A stretch of DNA of 64,000 nt from Croceivirga sp. (lineage in GTDB: Bacteria; Bacteroidota; Bacteroidia; Flavobacteriales; Flavobacteriaceae): positions 21,916-85,915 of the forward strand of contig JANQRG010000018.1 of assembly GCA_028284665.1 (NCBI GenBank). The letters run 5' to 3'. The notes beneath the pieces were generated by a model. It made no database searches. It saw only the letters and a program-made list of their open reading frames with translations, and was not told the origin of the DNA. Below are positions 53,324-62,992 of this stretch, one piece after another (within the stretch, counting starts at the first letter, position 1; the number at the start of each line of letters is the position of its first letter). The translations under genes were made by a program, and so were the position numbers.

Positions 53324-53359
53324 GATTTTATTTAGTAGCGTTAAGAATGTACTACCCCA
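53324..53359. other. attR junction of the element
   Basis: CCCCA core at 53355-53359 joins element sequence (left) to the N-terminal part of the TonB receptor gene (right). The element half-site GATTTTATTTA (53324-53334) is the inverted counterpart of 36046-36056. The receptor frame reads GRPQWNNWG up to this point, and 13 further codons of element sequence follow before a stop at 53312. Confidence 0.8.
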
Positions 53360-53911
53360 ATTATTCCATTGTGGTCGCCCATCAAAAAATTTGTTCATTT
53401 GGATGCCATTGATGAATACCTGGCCTTCCCGGGAATCGTAGCCTCGAACACGAAAGAAAGCCTGCCCAAAATCAAAGGCGGCCCTGGAAAGGAATACATC
53501 CCTGGTGGCTTGTAGCAGTCCGGTGGCTGAAGAAAGAGTTTCTACATCACCTGATAGGTCCGTATCGGTTAGGGAAATGAGATTGTCGGTTTTTTCCAGG
53601 GTGATGTCCTCTTCTAAATAAAGTTTTCCCAAGGGGAGGGCTTTCCCCTCAAGAAGTATACCCAGCTTTTGTGTCATGAAGGTCGCTGCACGTATGACCA
53701 GCACCTGTTCTCCCAAAATTCCAGTGCTTATCCGGAAGTCCCCGTTCACATCGGATTGGGTTTTTACCCCTTCTCCTTCAAGCGCAATTTCGGCATTGGA
53801 AATAGGGGTTCCAGTCAAACGGCCAATGACGGTTCCCGTAATTACACTGTTTTGGGATTGGGACCATCCGGGTAAAAAAAGTAATATATAATACAAAGCA
53901 AACCGGAACAT
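53355..53911 (-). pseudogene. TonB-dependent receptor, N-terminal part (split by the element)
   Basis: 185 codons from the ATG at 53911 with signal peptide (LPGWSQSQ), a carboxypeptidase-regulatory-like beta domain (about 22-100), and the start of the plug: FDFGQAFFRVRGYDSREGQVFINGIQMNKFFDGRPQWNNWG. The reading frame runs on into the element for 13 codons plus a stop (53312). The other part is at 33835-36019. Its gene neighbourhood, including the cytochrome c lipoprotein and the EEP hydrolase, would be continuous in the uninterrupted chromosome. Confidence 0.9.
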
Positions 53912-53997
53912 TAGGAATTGATCTATTCAAGGTTACGGATTTTATCTTGAAACAGAAAATAATCTATATATGAAATTATATGTTATATTCGTAAACA

Positions 53998-55035
53998 ATG
54001 AAACGGATAACCTATTTGCTTCTTATTTCTTTTATTTCAGTGGTTTCACAATCCGAGAAGGACTATAAAATCCGATGCATTGCTTTCTATAATGTTGAGA
54101 ACTTATTCGATATTACTAATGATTCTTTGGTGTTTGATGACGAAAGAACCCCGGCAGGCGCATATGGATGGTCATTGGAGCGGTATCAGCGTAAAATAGC
54201 GAACATCACCAAAGTACTTTCCGAGATCGGGAAGGCAATCACCGGGGCATCTCCCGATATCATCGGCCTCTGCGAAATAGAGAATCGTGAAGTGTTGGAA
54301 GATCTGGTCAACCATCCAAATCTCAGGGATAAGGAGTATGGCATTGTTCATCAGGATTCCCCTGATGAACGAGGGATAGATGTTGCCCTATTGTACAGAA
54401 GAAATGCATTTCTCCCTGTTTCCTATCAAAGCAGGAGATTGTTGTTGTTTGATGAGGAAGGGTATCGGGATTATACCCGTGATCAATTAGTGGTATCGGG
54501 GATTTTAGATGATGAACCGTGGTATTTTATTGTCAATCATTGGCCTTCGCGCAGCGGGGGCACGCTACGAAGTAAACCCAACAGGATGGCAGCGGCGCGC
54601 TTAAACAAACGGATCATCGATTCCATTCGACGGTTGCATCCGGTGGCAAGGATCATCAGTATGGGAGATTTTAACGATGACCCCAGGGATGCGAGCCTTA
54701 AAAAAATGTTGAATACCGTTGGGATCAAAAAGCACTTGGATAGCGCTTACCTGTTTAACCCTATGGAGTTACTCTACCAGAAGGGGCAGGGCACTCTGGC
54801 GTACCGGGACAAGTGGAACTTGTTCGATCAATTCTTAGTAACACCCAATGTGGCTTTGGATCGCGAGCACTATTTTTTCTGGAAGGTAGGAATATTTGCC
54901 CCCCATTATTTGAAAACCGATACGGGACGGTTTAGCGGCTATCCGTTTCGGACCTATGTCGGAACAACCTACCAGGGCGGCTATGCCGATCATTTTCCTG
55001 TGTATTTGTTTTTGATAAAGCGAATGGATCCGTGA
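53998..55035 (+). CDS. Secreted endonuclease/exonuclease/phosphatase (EEP) family protein
   Basis: 345 aa. Signal peptide (MKRITYLLLISFISVVSQS). EEP fold motifs: FYNVENLFD (Asn), CEIENREVLEDL (metal-binding Glu), NHWPSR, MGDFNDDP (Asp-x-Asn), and DHFPV (catalytic His). Acts on nucleic acids or phosphodiesters in the periplasm or outside the cell; the typical LTFxNxENLFD start is found in bacterial secreted members. Divergent from the receptor N-terminus. Confidence 0.92.
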   Translation: MKRITYLLLISFISVVSQSEKDYKIRCIAFYNVENLFDITNDSLVFDDERTPAGAYGWSLERYQRKIANITKVLSEIGKAITGASPDIIGLCEIENREVLEDLVNHPNLRDKEYGIVHQDSPDERGIDVALLYRRNAFLPVSYQSRRLLLFDEEGYRDYTRDQLVVSGILDDEPWYFIVNHWPSRSGGTLRSKPNRMAAARLNKRIIDSIRRLHPVARIISMGDFNDDPRDASLKKMLNTVGIKKHLDSAYLFNPMELLYQKGQGTLAYRDKWNLFDQFLVTPNVALDREHYFFWKVGIFAPHYLKTDTGRFSGYPFRTYVGTTYQGGYADHFPVYLFLIKRMDP

Positions 55036-55095
55036 GATTTCCGTTTCCGAACTATCAGCGACAGGCAGACCGGAGAGCATTACGAAACAAAAAGA

Positions 55096-55533
55096 TCAGT
55101 TGAGCCATTGACCCCATGGGATCCTGCTTAGGATCAACAGCAGTCCTAATCCGTAGAAAATGGCAATGCTCTTGAATTTTGATGTATCCCCTTCTTTCTT
55201 TTTATGCCTTGACCATCCAATGGTAATTAAGACTATAGCGATAATATTGGTTAACGGATGCTCCACAGCCAAAAGCCGTGCCGGAGCATTTAAACCCCCC
55301 ATCCCAAGGATTTGGATCGCTTTTAGGCCACTGGTAGAAACAAAGAACACGATCAGTCCCACTACCAACTGAATATGGCTTAAGATCAAGGCAAATAAAC
55401 TGATACGGAGATCCTTTTCAAAACGGAATTCTTTTTTGGATAGCCAACCGATAAACGCATTGGCCACAGCAACAAATAGAACGAATAAAACAATATAGGC
55501 TAAGTAGGAGTGGAGGTTTTTTAGGATTTCCAT
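55096..55533 (-). CDS. Four-helix membrane protein (cytochrome-b-like)
   Basis: 145 aa with four membrane helices (about 8-28, 48-66, 90-107, 122-140). It resembles the small flavobacterial membrane proteins named cytochrome B or wrongly L27; the conserved HSYLAYIVLF and EHPLTNI with His residues might bind heme. No more can be said. It lies between two terminator-bearing regions on its own. Confidence 0.75.
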   Translation of the reverse strand: MEILKNLHSYLAYIVLFVLFVAVANAFIGWLSKKEFRFEKDLRISLFALILSHIQLVVGLIVFFVSTSGLKAIQILGMGGLNAPARLLAVEHPLTNIIAIVLITIGWSRHKKKEGDTSKFKSIAIFYGLGLLLILSRIPWGQWLN

Positions 55534-55576
55534 GGTGTTTGATTTGAGCGATAAAAATAGTGAATTTTATAAACAG

Positions 55577-55620
55577 AAAACCCTGCCCTCTTCCTCATTT
55601 GGAAGCCCGGGCAGGGTTTT
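55577..55620. terminator. Strong bidirectional terminator
   Basis: AAAACCCTGCCC (55577-55588) pairs with GGGCAGGGTTTT (55609-55620), 12 bp, 20-nt loop. It lies just behind the Oar-like TonB receptor gene (stop 55644) on the minus strand and upstream of the membrane protein gene. Confidence 0.85.
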
Positions 55621-55643
55621 CGAAACCCAAATGGGTAATTCCT

Positions 55644-58600
55644 TTAGTTGAAAATATAGCGCAATCCTAATTGCATTTGCCATCTGGAAGATTGCAGGCC
55701 ATCATCTTCAATCTCTTCAATTCTATCCAATATAGAAGGATCAAAATTGAAGGAAGGATTTGCATTTCCTCCATCCACTACATTAATTAGGCTCACTTCA
55801 TTGAAGTTTCCAACAGTTCTCCTTTCTCCCCAATCACTATTTAATAAGTTGGTAAAGTTAAAAATGTCAACACTGAATTGTAAAGTGTGTTTGGTGTTTC
55901 CGGTGGTTAAGGAAAAATCTTGTAAAAACCTCAAATCCAAGATATGGCTCCATGGCCCCTGCTCACCATTACGTTCAGCATATTGCCCTCTTCGGCTTCT
56001 TAAATAATCATCGGATTCAATAAACGCATTGAGGGCAGTCCATTGCTGATCGGCAGTTAAATCATCTGAATCCACCAGGTTAATTTCACCTCTATTGGCG
56101 GGCACATAAATCAAGGCATTATCCCTGGAGTCGTCACTTAAGACAAAATCTGGGAAAGAAGGCGTACCATAAATATATGAGAATGGAGGAGCCTGTTCAC
56201 CCGTATAGAAAAGGCTTAAGGTTGATTTAATATTATCATTCCACCTCAACTCATAGGAAACATTGGCAATGATTCGATGTCCTTGATTAAAGTCCGACCT
56301 GGTTACGGGAGGATTAGCATTCTTACCGTTAACGGTTTGTAAATTTCGCCATTGCGAGCTGTTTTGGGAAGAAGTTCCTTCAAAAATGGCATTTGCCTCA
56401 CCATAGGAATAGGAGACCTGCCCAGCAAATCCATTTTCAAACGGTTTTCTCAAAGTAAACGAGAAGTTGTAAGAGTCACCTCCACCGGTGTTGGAAGCCA
56501 AATAGATACCGCCATAGGTTCGATCAATCCTATCAAAAAAGTTATAGAAAGGTCTGTTGTCAGCACCTTCTAAGTTACCCACTGGCCCACCTAAATTTAA
56601 GTTTTCATAAAAAACCTCGGTGATGTTATCGGTCCAGATAAAATCTGCACTTGCTATAAGGCCCCAAAATGGAAGCTTTTGATCTACCGCAATGTTAGTT
56701 CTAAAACGTTGCGGTAACTTAAATCCGGGAGCAAACAAATCAATATTACCGCCAACCTCTCCTGAACCGGGTGTAATATGGCTGGGCTGACTATTGACAT
56801 CAGGATTAAAGACGAGCGCATTGGGGTCGTTAAAATCCCTTTCATCACTTGAACCTCCAGTGATACCATTGTTGTTGTAGGTGCCGCCGGGCCATACTAA
56901 GGGTAGGCGTGATGTGAAAATTCCGAAACCACCTCTAATTTGTGTGGTTCTGTTTCCATTTACATCCCAATTAAAACCTACTCTGGGCGAAAACATAACT
57001 TTGGTGTCAACCCCCCGGCCTACACGGGCATCTTGAAGATTTTTGCCAGCAGCTTCCAACAACCCCACTGTTCGTGTGTTGAAGTCTTCGTTTTCTGCTC
57101 CATCTTCCCATATTGGAATATCGAATCGGGCACCAATGGTAGCCTTAAAATTATCCGTGAGCTGTATTTCATCCTGGACATAAAAGCCTAATTGGAGCAA
57201 TTCAAATTCTGATGCCCCGGTTGATTCATCTCCTACATTCGGGCCAACCAAAAGGGAATAGCCCCTGTCATAATTGTCTGCAGGTTCTTCATTAAGAAAG
57301 TTTTCCAGGGCAGTTGCCACTAGTGTATCGTTTTCGCCATCCCCGTTGGTATCCTCGAAGGTGTCAAAGTATTGATAGCGCCCAAAATTGTTGGCAAAAA
57401 AGAGGTTCTTTATTCTACTGTATTCATTGTGCGTTCCAATCGTTATGGTATGGGCGCCTTGATAAATTTCAAAGTTGTTGGTTAAAGTAAATATGTCTTG
57501 ATTTAAAAGATTAGCCGTTGAAAAGCGTTCCGCTCCAAAATTTATTTCAGAATCACCACTTCCATCTCTTATGGTAACCGTAGGAAAGGGGTTACCCAAC
57601 GGATCTCTATCGTCTCGCACTCGAGTGTAACCTAATACAAAACTATTGGCGAATTTATTTCCAATTTGCGAATTTAACTCGATAGATGTGGAGTTGGTAG
57701 TGGAAGTAAAAAGTTCAGAACCATTTATGAATGAAATGGAATTATTATCCGATTCTCTGGCTTCTAAGTTTTCTGCCTTTACATAATTATGTCTTACTGC
57801 TAACTTATTTGATTCGTTGATATTCCAATCGACCTTAAGAGTAAGCTTGTCACTATCCAAGGTTCTTGTATTGTTATCAAATCCACCCATATCGTAGTTG
57901 TATCTGTTGGATACAAATTGCCGCAAATTGTCGAGGTCTGCCTGTGAAGATCGACCAATATAGTTACTAAACAGGAAGGGTTGCGGTGTTTCGTCTTCTT
58001 GTCGCTCGTAGTTAACAAAATAGAACAGCTTATCTTCGATTATGGGTCCGCCTACCCGAACCCCATACGTTAAAGCAGAAAAATCAGCAAGTTTTTGCCT
58101 TTCTTCATCATCCCCTACTAATCCAGGAGGTGTTTTCCCGGCTAGGTCTTGATTTCTTAAAAAGCCGTAAACCGAACCCTGAACTTTGTTGGTACCGGAT
58201 CGAGTAATAGCACTAATGGCACCACCTGCAAAACCTCCCACTCGTACGTCGAAAGGGGCAATTGCTATCTGAAAAGACTCAATCGCGTCTACAGAAAGTG
58301 GGTTAACCCCAGTTTGTCCTCCGTTGGTTCCGGAACCAGCTAGACCAAATACATCGTTGTTGATAGCTCCATCGATATAAATTGCGTTGAGCCTGTTGTT
58401 TTGGCCTGCAAATGAAATTGAGAACCCATCGTCACCTTCTCGTAGTTGAGCCTGTGGGGTAATTCTAGCAAAGTCAGCTATAGATCGGGAAACGGTTGGT
58501 AAGGTATTAATTTCTCGAAGGGTGATGTTGGTTTGTGCTCCGGTTTTACCCGCGTCAAAAACTCCACTATTATCGCCAACCAATACAATTTCATCCAAAG

Positions 58601-58937
58601 CCGTAGCGGATTCGGTTAGTTCAGTACTTATCCTAAAGGACTGTCCAAGATTTAAGAATACATCTTGTTTAATAAAATCGTTAAATCCAATATAGGATAT
58701 TTTAACTTCATAAGGACCACCAGTTCGCATCCCGGAAATACGGTAAAAGCCGTCGAAGTCCGCAGCAGCCCCATAAGTTGTTCCGGAAGGAACGTGAACG
58801 GCTACAACGCTTGCTCCGGGGAGGGGTTCTCCGGAAGCATCGGTTATTTTTCCGCCAAGTGCTGAGGTGGTAACCCCTTGAGAGAATGCAAAGGCAACCG
58901 AAAACAAGGCTGCAATTACCAAGTAGATTTTTTTCAT
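55644..58937 (-). CDS. Oar-like TonB-dependent receptor
   Basis: 1097 aa from the ATG at 58937 (upstream TTG at 58958 is less likely). Signal peptide (MKKIYLVIAALFSVAFAFSQ), a carboxypeptidase-regulatory-like domain (about 26-105; LGGKITDASGEPLPGASVVAV), a plug (about 120-230; FAGQNNRLNAIYIDGAINNDVFG), and a large barrel. The Oar family is an outer membrane protein group of Myxococcus/Bacteroidota involved in outer membrane adhesion, protease transport or uptake; substrate unknown. SusD-type partner gene not found next to it. It is the second complete TonB-related gene here, unlike the split one. Confidence 0.93.
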   Translation of the reverse strand: MKKIYLVIAALFSVAFAFSQGVTTSALGGKITDASGEPLPGASVVAVHVPSGTTYGAAADFDGFYRISGMRTGGPYEVKISYIGFNDFIKQDVFLNLGQSFRISTELTESATALDEIVLVGDNSGVFDAGKTGAQTNITLREINTLPTVSRSIADFARITPQAQLREGDDGFSISFAGQNNRLNAIYIDGAINNDVFGLAGSGTNGGQTGVNPLSVDAIESFQIAIAPFDVRVGGFAGGAISAITRSGTNKVQGSVYGFLRNQDLAGKTPPGLVGDDEERQKLADFSALTYGVRVGGPIIEDKLFYFVNYERQEDETPQPFLFSNYIGRSSQADLDNLRQFVSNRYNYDMGGFDNNTRTLDSDKLTLKVDWNINESNKLAVRHNYVKAENLEARESDNNSISFINGSELFTSTTNSTSIELNSQIGNKFANSFVLGYTRVRDDRDPLGNPFPTVTIRDGSGDSEINFGAERFSTANLLNQDIFTLTNNFEIYQGAHTITIGTHNEYSRIKNLFFANNFGRYQYFDTFEDTNGDGENDTLVATALENFLNEEPADNYDRGYSLLVGPNVGDESTGASEFELLQLGFYVQDEIQLTDNFKATIGARFDIPIWEDGAENEDFNTRTVGLLEAAGKNLQDARVGRGVDTKVMFSPRVGFNWDVNGNRTTQIRGGFGIFTSRLPLVWPGGTYNNNGITGGSSDERDFNDPNALVFNPDVNSQPSHITPGSGEVGGNIDLFAPGFKLPQRFRTNIAVDQKLPFWGLIASADFIWTDNITEVFYENLNLGGPVGNLEGADNRPFYNFFDRIDRTYGGIYLASNTGGGDSYNFSFTLRKPFENGFAGQVSYSYGEANAIFEGTSSQNSSQWRNLQTVNGKNANPPVTRSDFNQGHRIIANVSYELRWNDNIKSTLSLFYTGEQAPPFSYIYGTPSFPDFVLSDDSRDNALIYVPANRGEINLVDSDDLTADQQWTALNAFIESDDYLRSRRGQYAERNGEQGPWSHILDLRFLQDFSLTTGNTKHTLQFSVDIFNFTNLLNSDWGERRTVGNFNEVSLINVVDGGNANPSFNFDPSILDRIEEIEDDGLQSSRWQMQLGLRYIFN

Positions 58938-59099
58938 TTTACAGTGTTTATTGTTCAAAATAGCACTGCAAAAGTCTGTTAAAAGCGGTGTAAAAAGGTT
59001 AACGAATTGTTAAGAAATGGAAGGAAAGCTAATCCGGAAGCATTCTAAAAACTTGATGGTCAAGCACTTAAAAAATGTCAAATTTTACTAATACGTGAA

Positions 59100-60737
59100 T
59101 TATTCTTTAAAAAATTGAATAAGTCGCAGTGTAGACCCGTCATGATTGCCAAGTTCAGAATTTTCCAGTTCGTTGAGAATAGTTTTGGCCAATTGTTTTC
59201 CTAATTCAACCCCCCACTGATCGTAACTGAAAATATTCCAGATCACGCCTTGAACGAATATTTTATGTTCGTAAAGCGCTATTAAAGCGCCTAGATTTTT
59301 AGGAGATAGGGTATCCGCCAAAATGGTAGTAGTGGGTTTATTACCTTCAAATAGTTTAAAAGGCAGCAATTGCTGTATTTCCGCTTCAGAATGCCCGGAG
59401 TTTTTTAATTCCCGATGTACTTCGTCAGCAGTTTTACCATTCATTAAAGCCTCTGTTTGTGCAAAAAAATTGGCCATTAGTTTATTGTGGTGCTGCTGAT
59501 TGCCATGCAGTGGCTTTTTAAAGCCAATAAAATCTGTTGGGATCAATTTTGTTCCCTGATGGATCAATTGAAAAAAGGCATGTTGGGAGTTTGTACCAGG
59601 TTCCCCCCAGATTATGGTTCCTGTTTCATAACCTACACGTTCTCCATTTCTCGCCCTGCTTTTTCCATTACTCTCCATAATTCCCTGTTGCAGATAGGCA
59701 GATAACCGATGTAAGTATTGGGTGTACGGAATGATCGCCTCGGTCTCTGCACCAAAGAAATTATTATACCAAACGCTCAATAACGCCAGTATTACGGGGA
59801 TATTTTCTGAAAATTTGGCCTCTTTGAAATGGATGTCCATGGCGTTCGCCCCTTGCAAAAGTTGCTCGTAGTTCTCATACCCAACAGATAGCGCAATGGA
59901 AAGGCCAACAGCACTCCACAGGGAAAATCTACCCCCTACCCAATCCCACATGGGAAAGACATTATCCTCTGTAATCCCAAATTCCCTAATCTTCTCTAAG
60001 TTGGTCGAGACGGCTATGAAGTGTTTACCAATGGCTGTTTCAGGAGCATGTTGCAAGAACCATTCTTTTAAGGTCTCGGCATTACTTTGTGTCTCCTGAG
60101 TAGTAAAGGATTTAGACACTACGATGAACAAGGTAGTCTCCGGATCTAGTTTTTTTATAATCTCATGGACGTGATCCCCATCCACATTGCTTACGAAATG
60201 CGTTTTTAAATGGTTTTTGTAGAAACCCAAAGCTTCTGTTGCCATAGCCGGGCCTAAATCTGATCCACCGATACCAATATTGACGATATCGGTAAACGAT
60301 TTACCCGTATATCCTCTTTTCTCTCCGGATATCACGGCATTTGAAAATCCTCTTATTTTTTCCCGGATCTCATACACCTCCGGAATTACGTTTTTACCAG
60401 CCACCATAACCGTCTCTTCCCGGGTAGCCCGTAAAGCAGTATGCAAGACGGCCCTTCCCTCGGTTTCATTGATAGGATCCCCTGAAAAGTAAGCTTCAAT
60501 AGCCGTTCCTAATTGCATTTCACGGGCCAGTTGTAACAGCAGTTGTACCGTTTCTTCTGTGATCCTGTTTTTAGAATAGTCCACCAGAAAATCATCCCAT
60601 TCTATCGAAAAGGTTTCAGCTCTTTTAGGGTCGTTTTGAAAAAGTGATTTTAAAGGAAGCGCTTTTATCGCTTCATAATGGGCCGTTAATTGCTGCCATG
60701 AGGGTGTGGTAGTAGGGTCAATTTTGGGTAATGCCAT
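59100..60737 (-). CDS. pgi: Glucose-6-phosphate isomerase
   Basis: 545 aa, normal length. Converts glucose 6-phosphate and fructose 6-phosphate. Family segments: [46 protein letters not shown] (signature), and [21 protein letters not shown]. The catalytic Glu/His regions around [11 protein letters not shown] and HHNK are intact. It overlaps the M23 peptidase gene by 20 bp at its start, so it is cotranscribed. Its product links to the fructokinase at 16189 through fructose 6-phosphate. Confidence 0.96.
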   Translation of the reverse strand: MALPKIDPTTTPSWQQLTAHYEAIKALPLKSLFQNDPKRAETFSIEWDDFLVDYSKNRITEETVQLLLQLAREMQLGTAIEAYFSGDPINETEGRAVLHTALRATREETVMVAGKNVIPEVYEIREKIRGFSNAVISGEKRGYTGKSFTDIVNIGIGGSDLGPAMATEALGFYKNHLKTHFVSNVDGDHVHEIIKKLDPETTLFIVVSKSFTTQETQSNAETLKEWFLQHAPETAIGKHFIAVSTNLEKIREFGITEDNVFPMWDWVGGRFSLWSAVGLSIALSVGYENYEQLLQGANAMDIHFKEAKFSENIPVILALLSVWYNNFFGAETEAIIPYTQYLHRLSAYLQQGIMESNGKSRARNGERVGYETGTIIWGEPGTNSQHAFFQLIHQGTKLIPTDFIGFKKPLHGNQQHHNKLMANFFAQTEALMNGKTADEVHRELKNSGHSEAEIQQLLPFKLFEGNKPTTTILADTLSPKNLGALIALYEHKIFVQGVIWNIFSYDQWGVELGKQLAKTILNELENSELGNHDGSTLRLIQFFKE

Positions 60738-62013
60738 CTTCTTGGTTCAAGGTTATTAGATTATCATCAGGGATAATATTAGGGTCAAAATTCAGACAAT
60801 CCAGTTGGAATTTTAAGGGATCGATATGGGTAAAATAAGCTGTTCGTAAGGAGTCTGCGATAGGTTCTGCTGCGGGTAATTTTTCACGGAGCGGGTCTAC
60901 CTGCCTTCCGTTTTTCCAGAAACGATAGCATACATGTGGACCACCGGTATTCCCTGTCATTCCTACCCAACCAATAACATCGCCCTGGCGGACAAACTCT
61001 CCCTCCTTCACTTTTTGCGCTTTCATATGCAAATATTGGGTACTATACATACTATTATGGCGAATCTTGACATATTTCCCATTTCCTCCTCTTCTTCGGG
61101 ATTCGGTAACTGTGCCGTCTGCCGTGGCAATTATGGGGGTTCCTATGGGGGCTGCATAATCTGTGCCCAGGTGTGGTCTTATTTTATATCCATAGTAGGC
61201 GATTCGGCGTTTTAGATTGTATCGGGAAGAGAGACGATAGCCAAACTTAATGGGTGCCCTAAGGAATGTACTTCTTAGATTGTTACCCTCCTGGTCAAAG
61301 TATTCTAAGATGTTTTTGGCAGAATCCGTTACAAAGGGAAATGCATAGACCGGTTTGCCTTTATGTTCAAAATAGGCGGCTTTTATGGAGCCGCTACCCG
61401 CATAGATCGAATCGTTAATATACTTCTCATCATAAATGATCTTAAATCTGTCCCCTGCATCCAACTTAAAAAAGTCTATAGTCCAGGCATAGATTTCAGA
61501 TAGGTTGATCGTAACGCTATAGTCTACCCCCAGGCTATCTAAGGTCATGGAAAGGCTACTGTTGATAACCCCGGCAACTTCCCGCTCCCGAAATTGTACA
61601 TTTTTCTTCCCTTTATACGCCACGGCACTGTCCCGGAGGTCTACAACGGTGTAATTGATCTTATCGTTCTGATAAATAAACACTTCCGCCTTTTCTAGGC
61701 TATCCTTGGATTTTAAAATGAGATAAGGTTTTCCTACTTTGATTTTTTTGACATCGAAGGTATCCTTATAGTTTTCTGAGATCGATACGATCTTTGGGTA
61801 GTCTACATGATTTTTAAGCATGAGCTCGCCGAAACTGTCACCCCATTGTACCGTATCGTTAACAACATGATAATCATCCAGGTTAAAGCCGAACTGTGTG
61901 ATCACTGGCTTTTCTACAGCCACGGGAGGGGGTAAATTTTCGACAAGTTTTTTTTCTTCCTTGCAAGCTACCGCAATGAATAATGCCAAGAAAATGCCCC
62001 AATATTTTCGCAT
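60718..62013 (-). CDS. M23-family metallopeptidase lipoprotein
   Basis: 431 aa. Lipoprotein signal ([17 protein letters not shown], Cys17). C-terminal LytM/M23 domain: zinc ligand pair in HLGTDYAAP (H-x3-D), then GPHVCYRFW, where the family usually has H-L-H; the second His is replaced by Cys here. The N-terminal 280 residues hold LysM-like or coiled parts ([30 protein letters not shown]). Peptidoglycan endopeptidase or a non-catalytic activator; the changed residue leaves this open. Overlaps pgi by 20 bp, and starts 1 bp after the TDO stop. Confidence 0.88.
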   Translation of the reverse strand: MRKYWGIFLALFIAVACKEEKKLVENLPPPVAVEKPVITQFGFNLDDYHVVNDTVQWGDSFGELMLKNHVDYPKIVSISENYKDTFDVKKIKVGKPYLILKSKDSLEKAEVFIYQNDKINYTVVDLRDSAVAYKGKKNVQFREREVAGVINSSLSMTLDSLGVDYSVTINLSEIYAWTIDFFKLDAGDRFKIIYDEKYINDSIYAGSGSIKAAYFEHKGKPVYAFPFVTDSAKNILEYFDQEGNNLRSTFLRAPIKFGYRLSSRYNLKRRIAYYGYKIRPHLGTDYAAPIGTPIIATADGTVTESRRRGGNGKYVKIRHNSMYSTQYLHMKAQKVKEGEFVRQGDVIGWVGMTGNTGGPHVCYRFWKNGRQVDPLREKLPAAEPIADSLRTAYFTHIDPLKFQLDCLNFDPNIIPDDNLITLNQEDGITQN

Positions 62014-62014
62014 G

Positions 62015-62983
62015 TTAATTTGTATTATGAATTGGATTGAAGGTGTGTTCCACCCATTCTTTTCCCCAATTGTCCAACTCCTCTTCGGTGTGCAAAGTTG
62101 GGAAAAATATTATTTTCTGGAAACGGGGGGGCAAAAAGTCCTTCCAGTTGGTCCCTCCGGTAGCACTTACAGAACCCTCTTCTTTGTCCAAATAACGATA
62201 AGCAGAACCGAGGTGCATTAAGGGCCAGTTCACATTAGCGTTGAGATCCAGTTTTTTTAAAGCGGTTGTAAGCTCAGGGTTATTTCGTGAAGCTTCAGGA
62301 AGATTCTCATATTTATGATGAATGGTTCTTCCTTTGATTTGCTTTGCAATTCGGATTAATCGCGGGGTATAGCGATATTCAAACTGTTTAAGAGTAAGCG
62401 TTTTTTCGCCTGTTTTTAGATCGGTTGCTCCTTTTTTCCAATAGATATGTTCATATAGTTCTTCGATAGTGTTTTTTTCGGAAAAGGCCGATCGTTCTGA
62501 GGGATGTACAAGATGCTCTAATGGCGTAGCATAAAGCTCTATCATGCGGTACTGAACGGATTGAAATCCGCTTGCGGGAAGTAGTGCCATTCGGTATCGC
62601 AAGAATTGTTCCCTTTCCATACCCTTTATCATAATGCCAAAAGAGGTGATCAAAGCTTTGTAATAGCTATTTATTCTATGGGTTCTTTCTATGAAAAAAT
62701 CCACATCCTGAGATTTGTCGTCCACCAACTGCCGTTGCTCATGTAGTATGAGCTTAAAATAAAGCTCGGTAATCTGGTGATACATAATGAAGATTTCCTC
62801 ATCAGGGAAATAGGTACGAGGTACTTGCAGGCTTAAAAGGGTATCCAGATGGATATAGTCCCAATACGTAAGATACCGTTGGTAGAGTAATCCATCAAGG
62901 TAGGAACTTAGATCCTGCCCGGAGTTTTTAAATTTTTCTTCAAGTTTGTTGATTTGGGACGTAATTCTCTCATCTTTATTCAT
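62015..62983 (-). CDS. kynA: Tryptophan 2,3-dioxygenase
   Basis: 322 aa heme enzyme for the first step of the kynurenine pathway. EEIFIMYHQITELYFKLILHEQ and YYKALITSFGIM are family segments, plus LMHLGSAYRYL and ATGGTNWKDFLPPRF. This is longer than the usual proteobacterial enzyme (about 280), typical of the Bacteroidota type. It lies 40 kb from the 3-hydroxyanthranilate dioxygenase gene, so the pathway is not one operon. The DUF3108 gene is 9 bp upstream. Confidence 0.93.
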   Translation of the reverse strand: MNKDERITSQINKLEEKFKNSGQDLSSYLDGLLYQRYLTYWDYIHLDTLLSLQVPRTYFPDEEIFIMYHQITELYFKLILHEQRQLVDDKSQDVDFFIERTHRINSYYKALITSFGIMIKGMEREQFLRYRMALLPASGFQSVQYRMIELYATPLEHLVHPSERSAFSEKNTIEELYEHIYWKKGATDLKTGEKTLTLKQFEYRYTPRLIRIAKQIKGRTIHHKYENLPEASRNNPELTTALKKLDLNANVNWPLMHLGSAYRYLDKEEGSVSATGGTNWKDFLPPRFQKIIFFPTLHTEEELDNWGKEWVEHTFNPIHNTN

Positions 62984-62992
62984 TGGTCAGAT

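Larger units (their letters stand above)
36020..53354. mobile_element. 17.3-kb integrative element inserted in a TonB receptor gene
   Basis: 17,335 bp counted as one copy of the CCCCA core plus everything to the next core. It carries a large serine recombinase next to its left end, small unknown genes, a secreted protein, a PD-(D/E)XK protein, a putative defence block (41.8-47.2 kb), a resolvase, and a putative replication operon with a polymerase-like protein. I find no relaxase, no coupling protein, no T4SS, no phage head or tail genes. It may move by excision and circularisation and rely on a helper, or it may replicate with its own polymerase-like gene. The host receptor frame is perfectly restored on excision. 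Confidence 0.85.

Noticed and set aside
36020..53354. The element as a conjugative transposon
   Set aside because: No relaxase, coupling protein or type IV secretion gene can be recognised, and it is too small for a usual Bacteroidota conjugative element.
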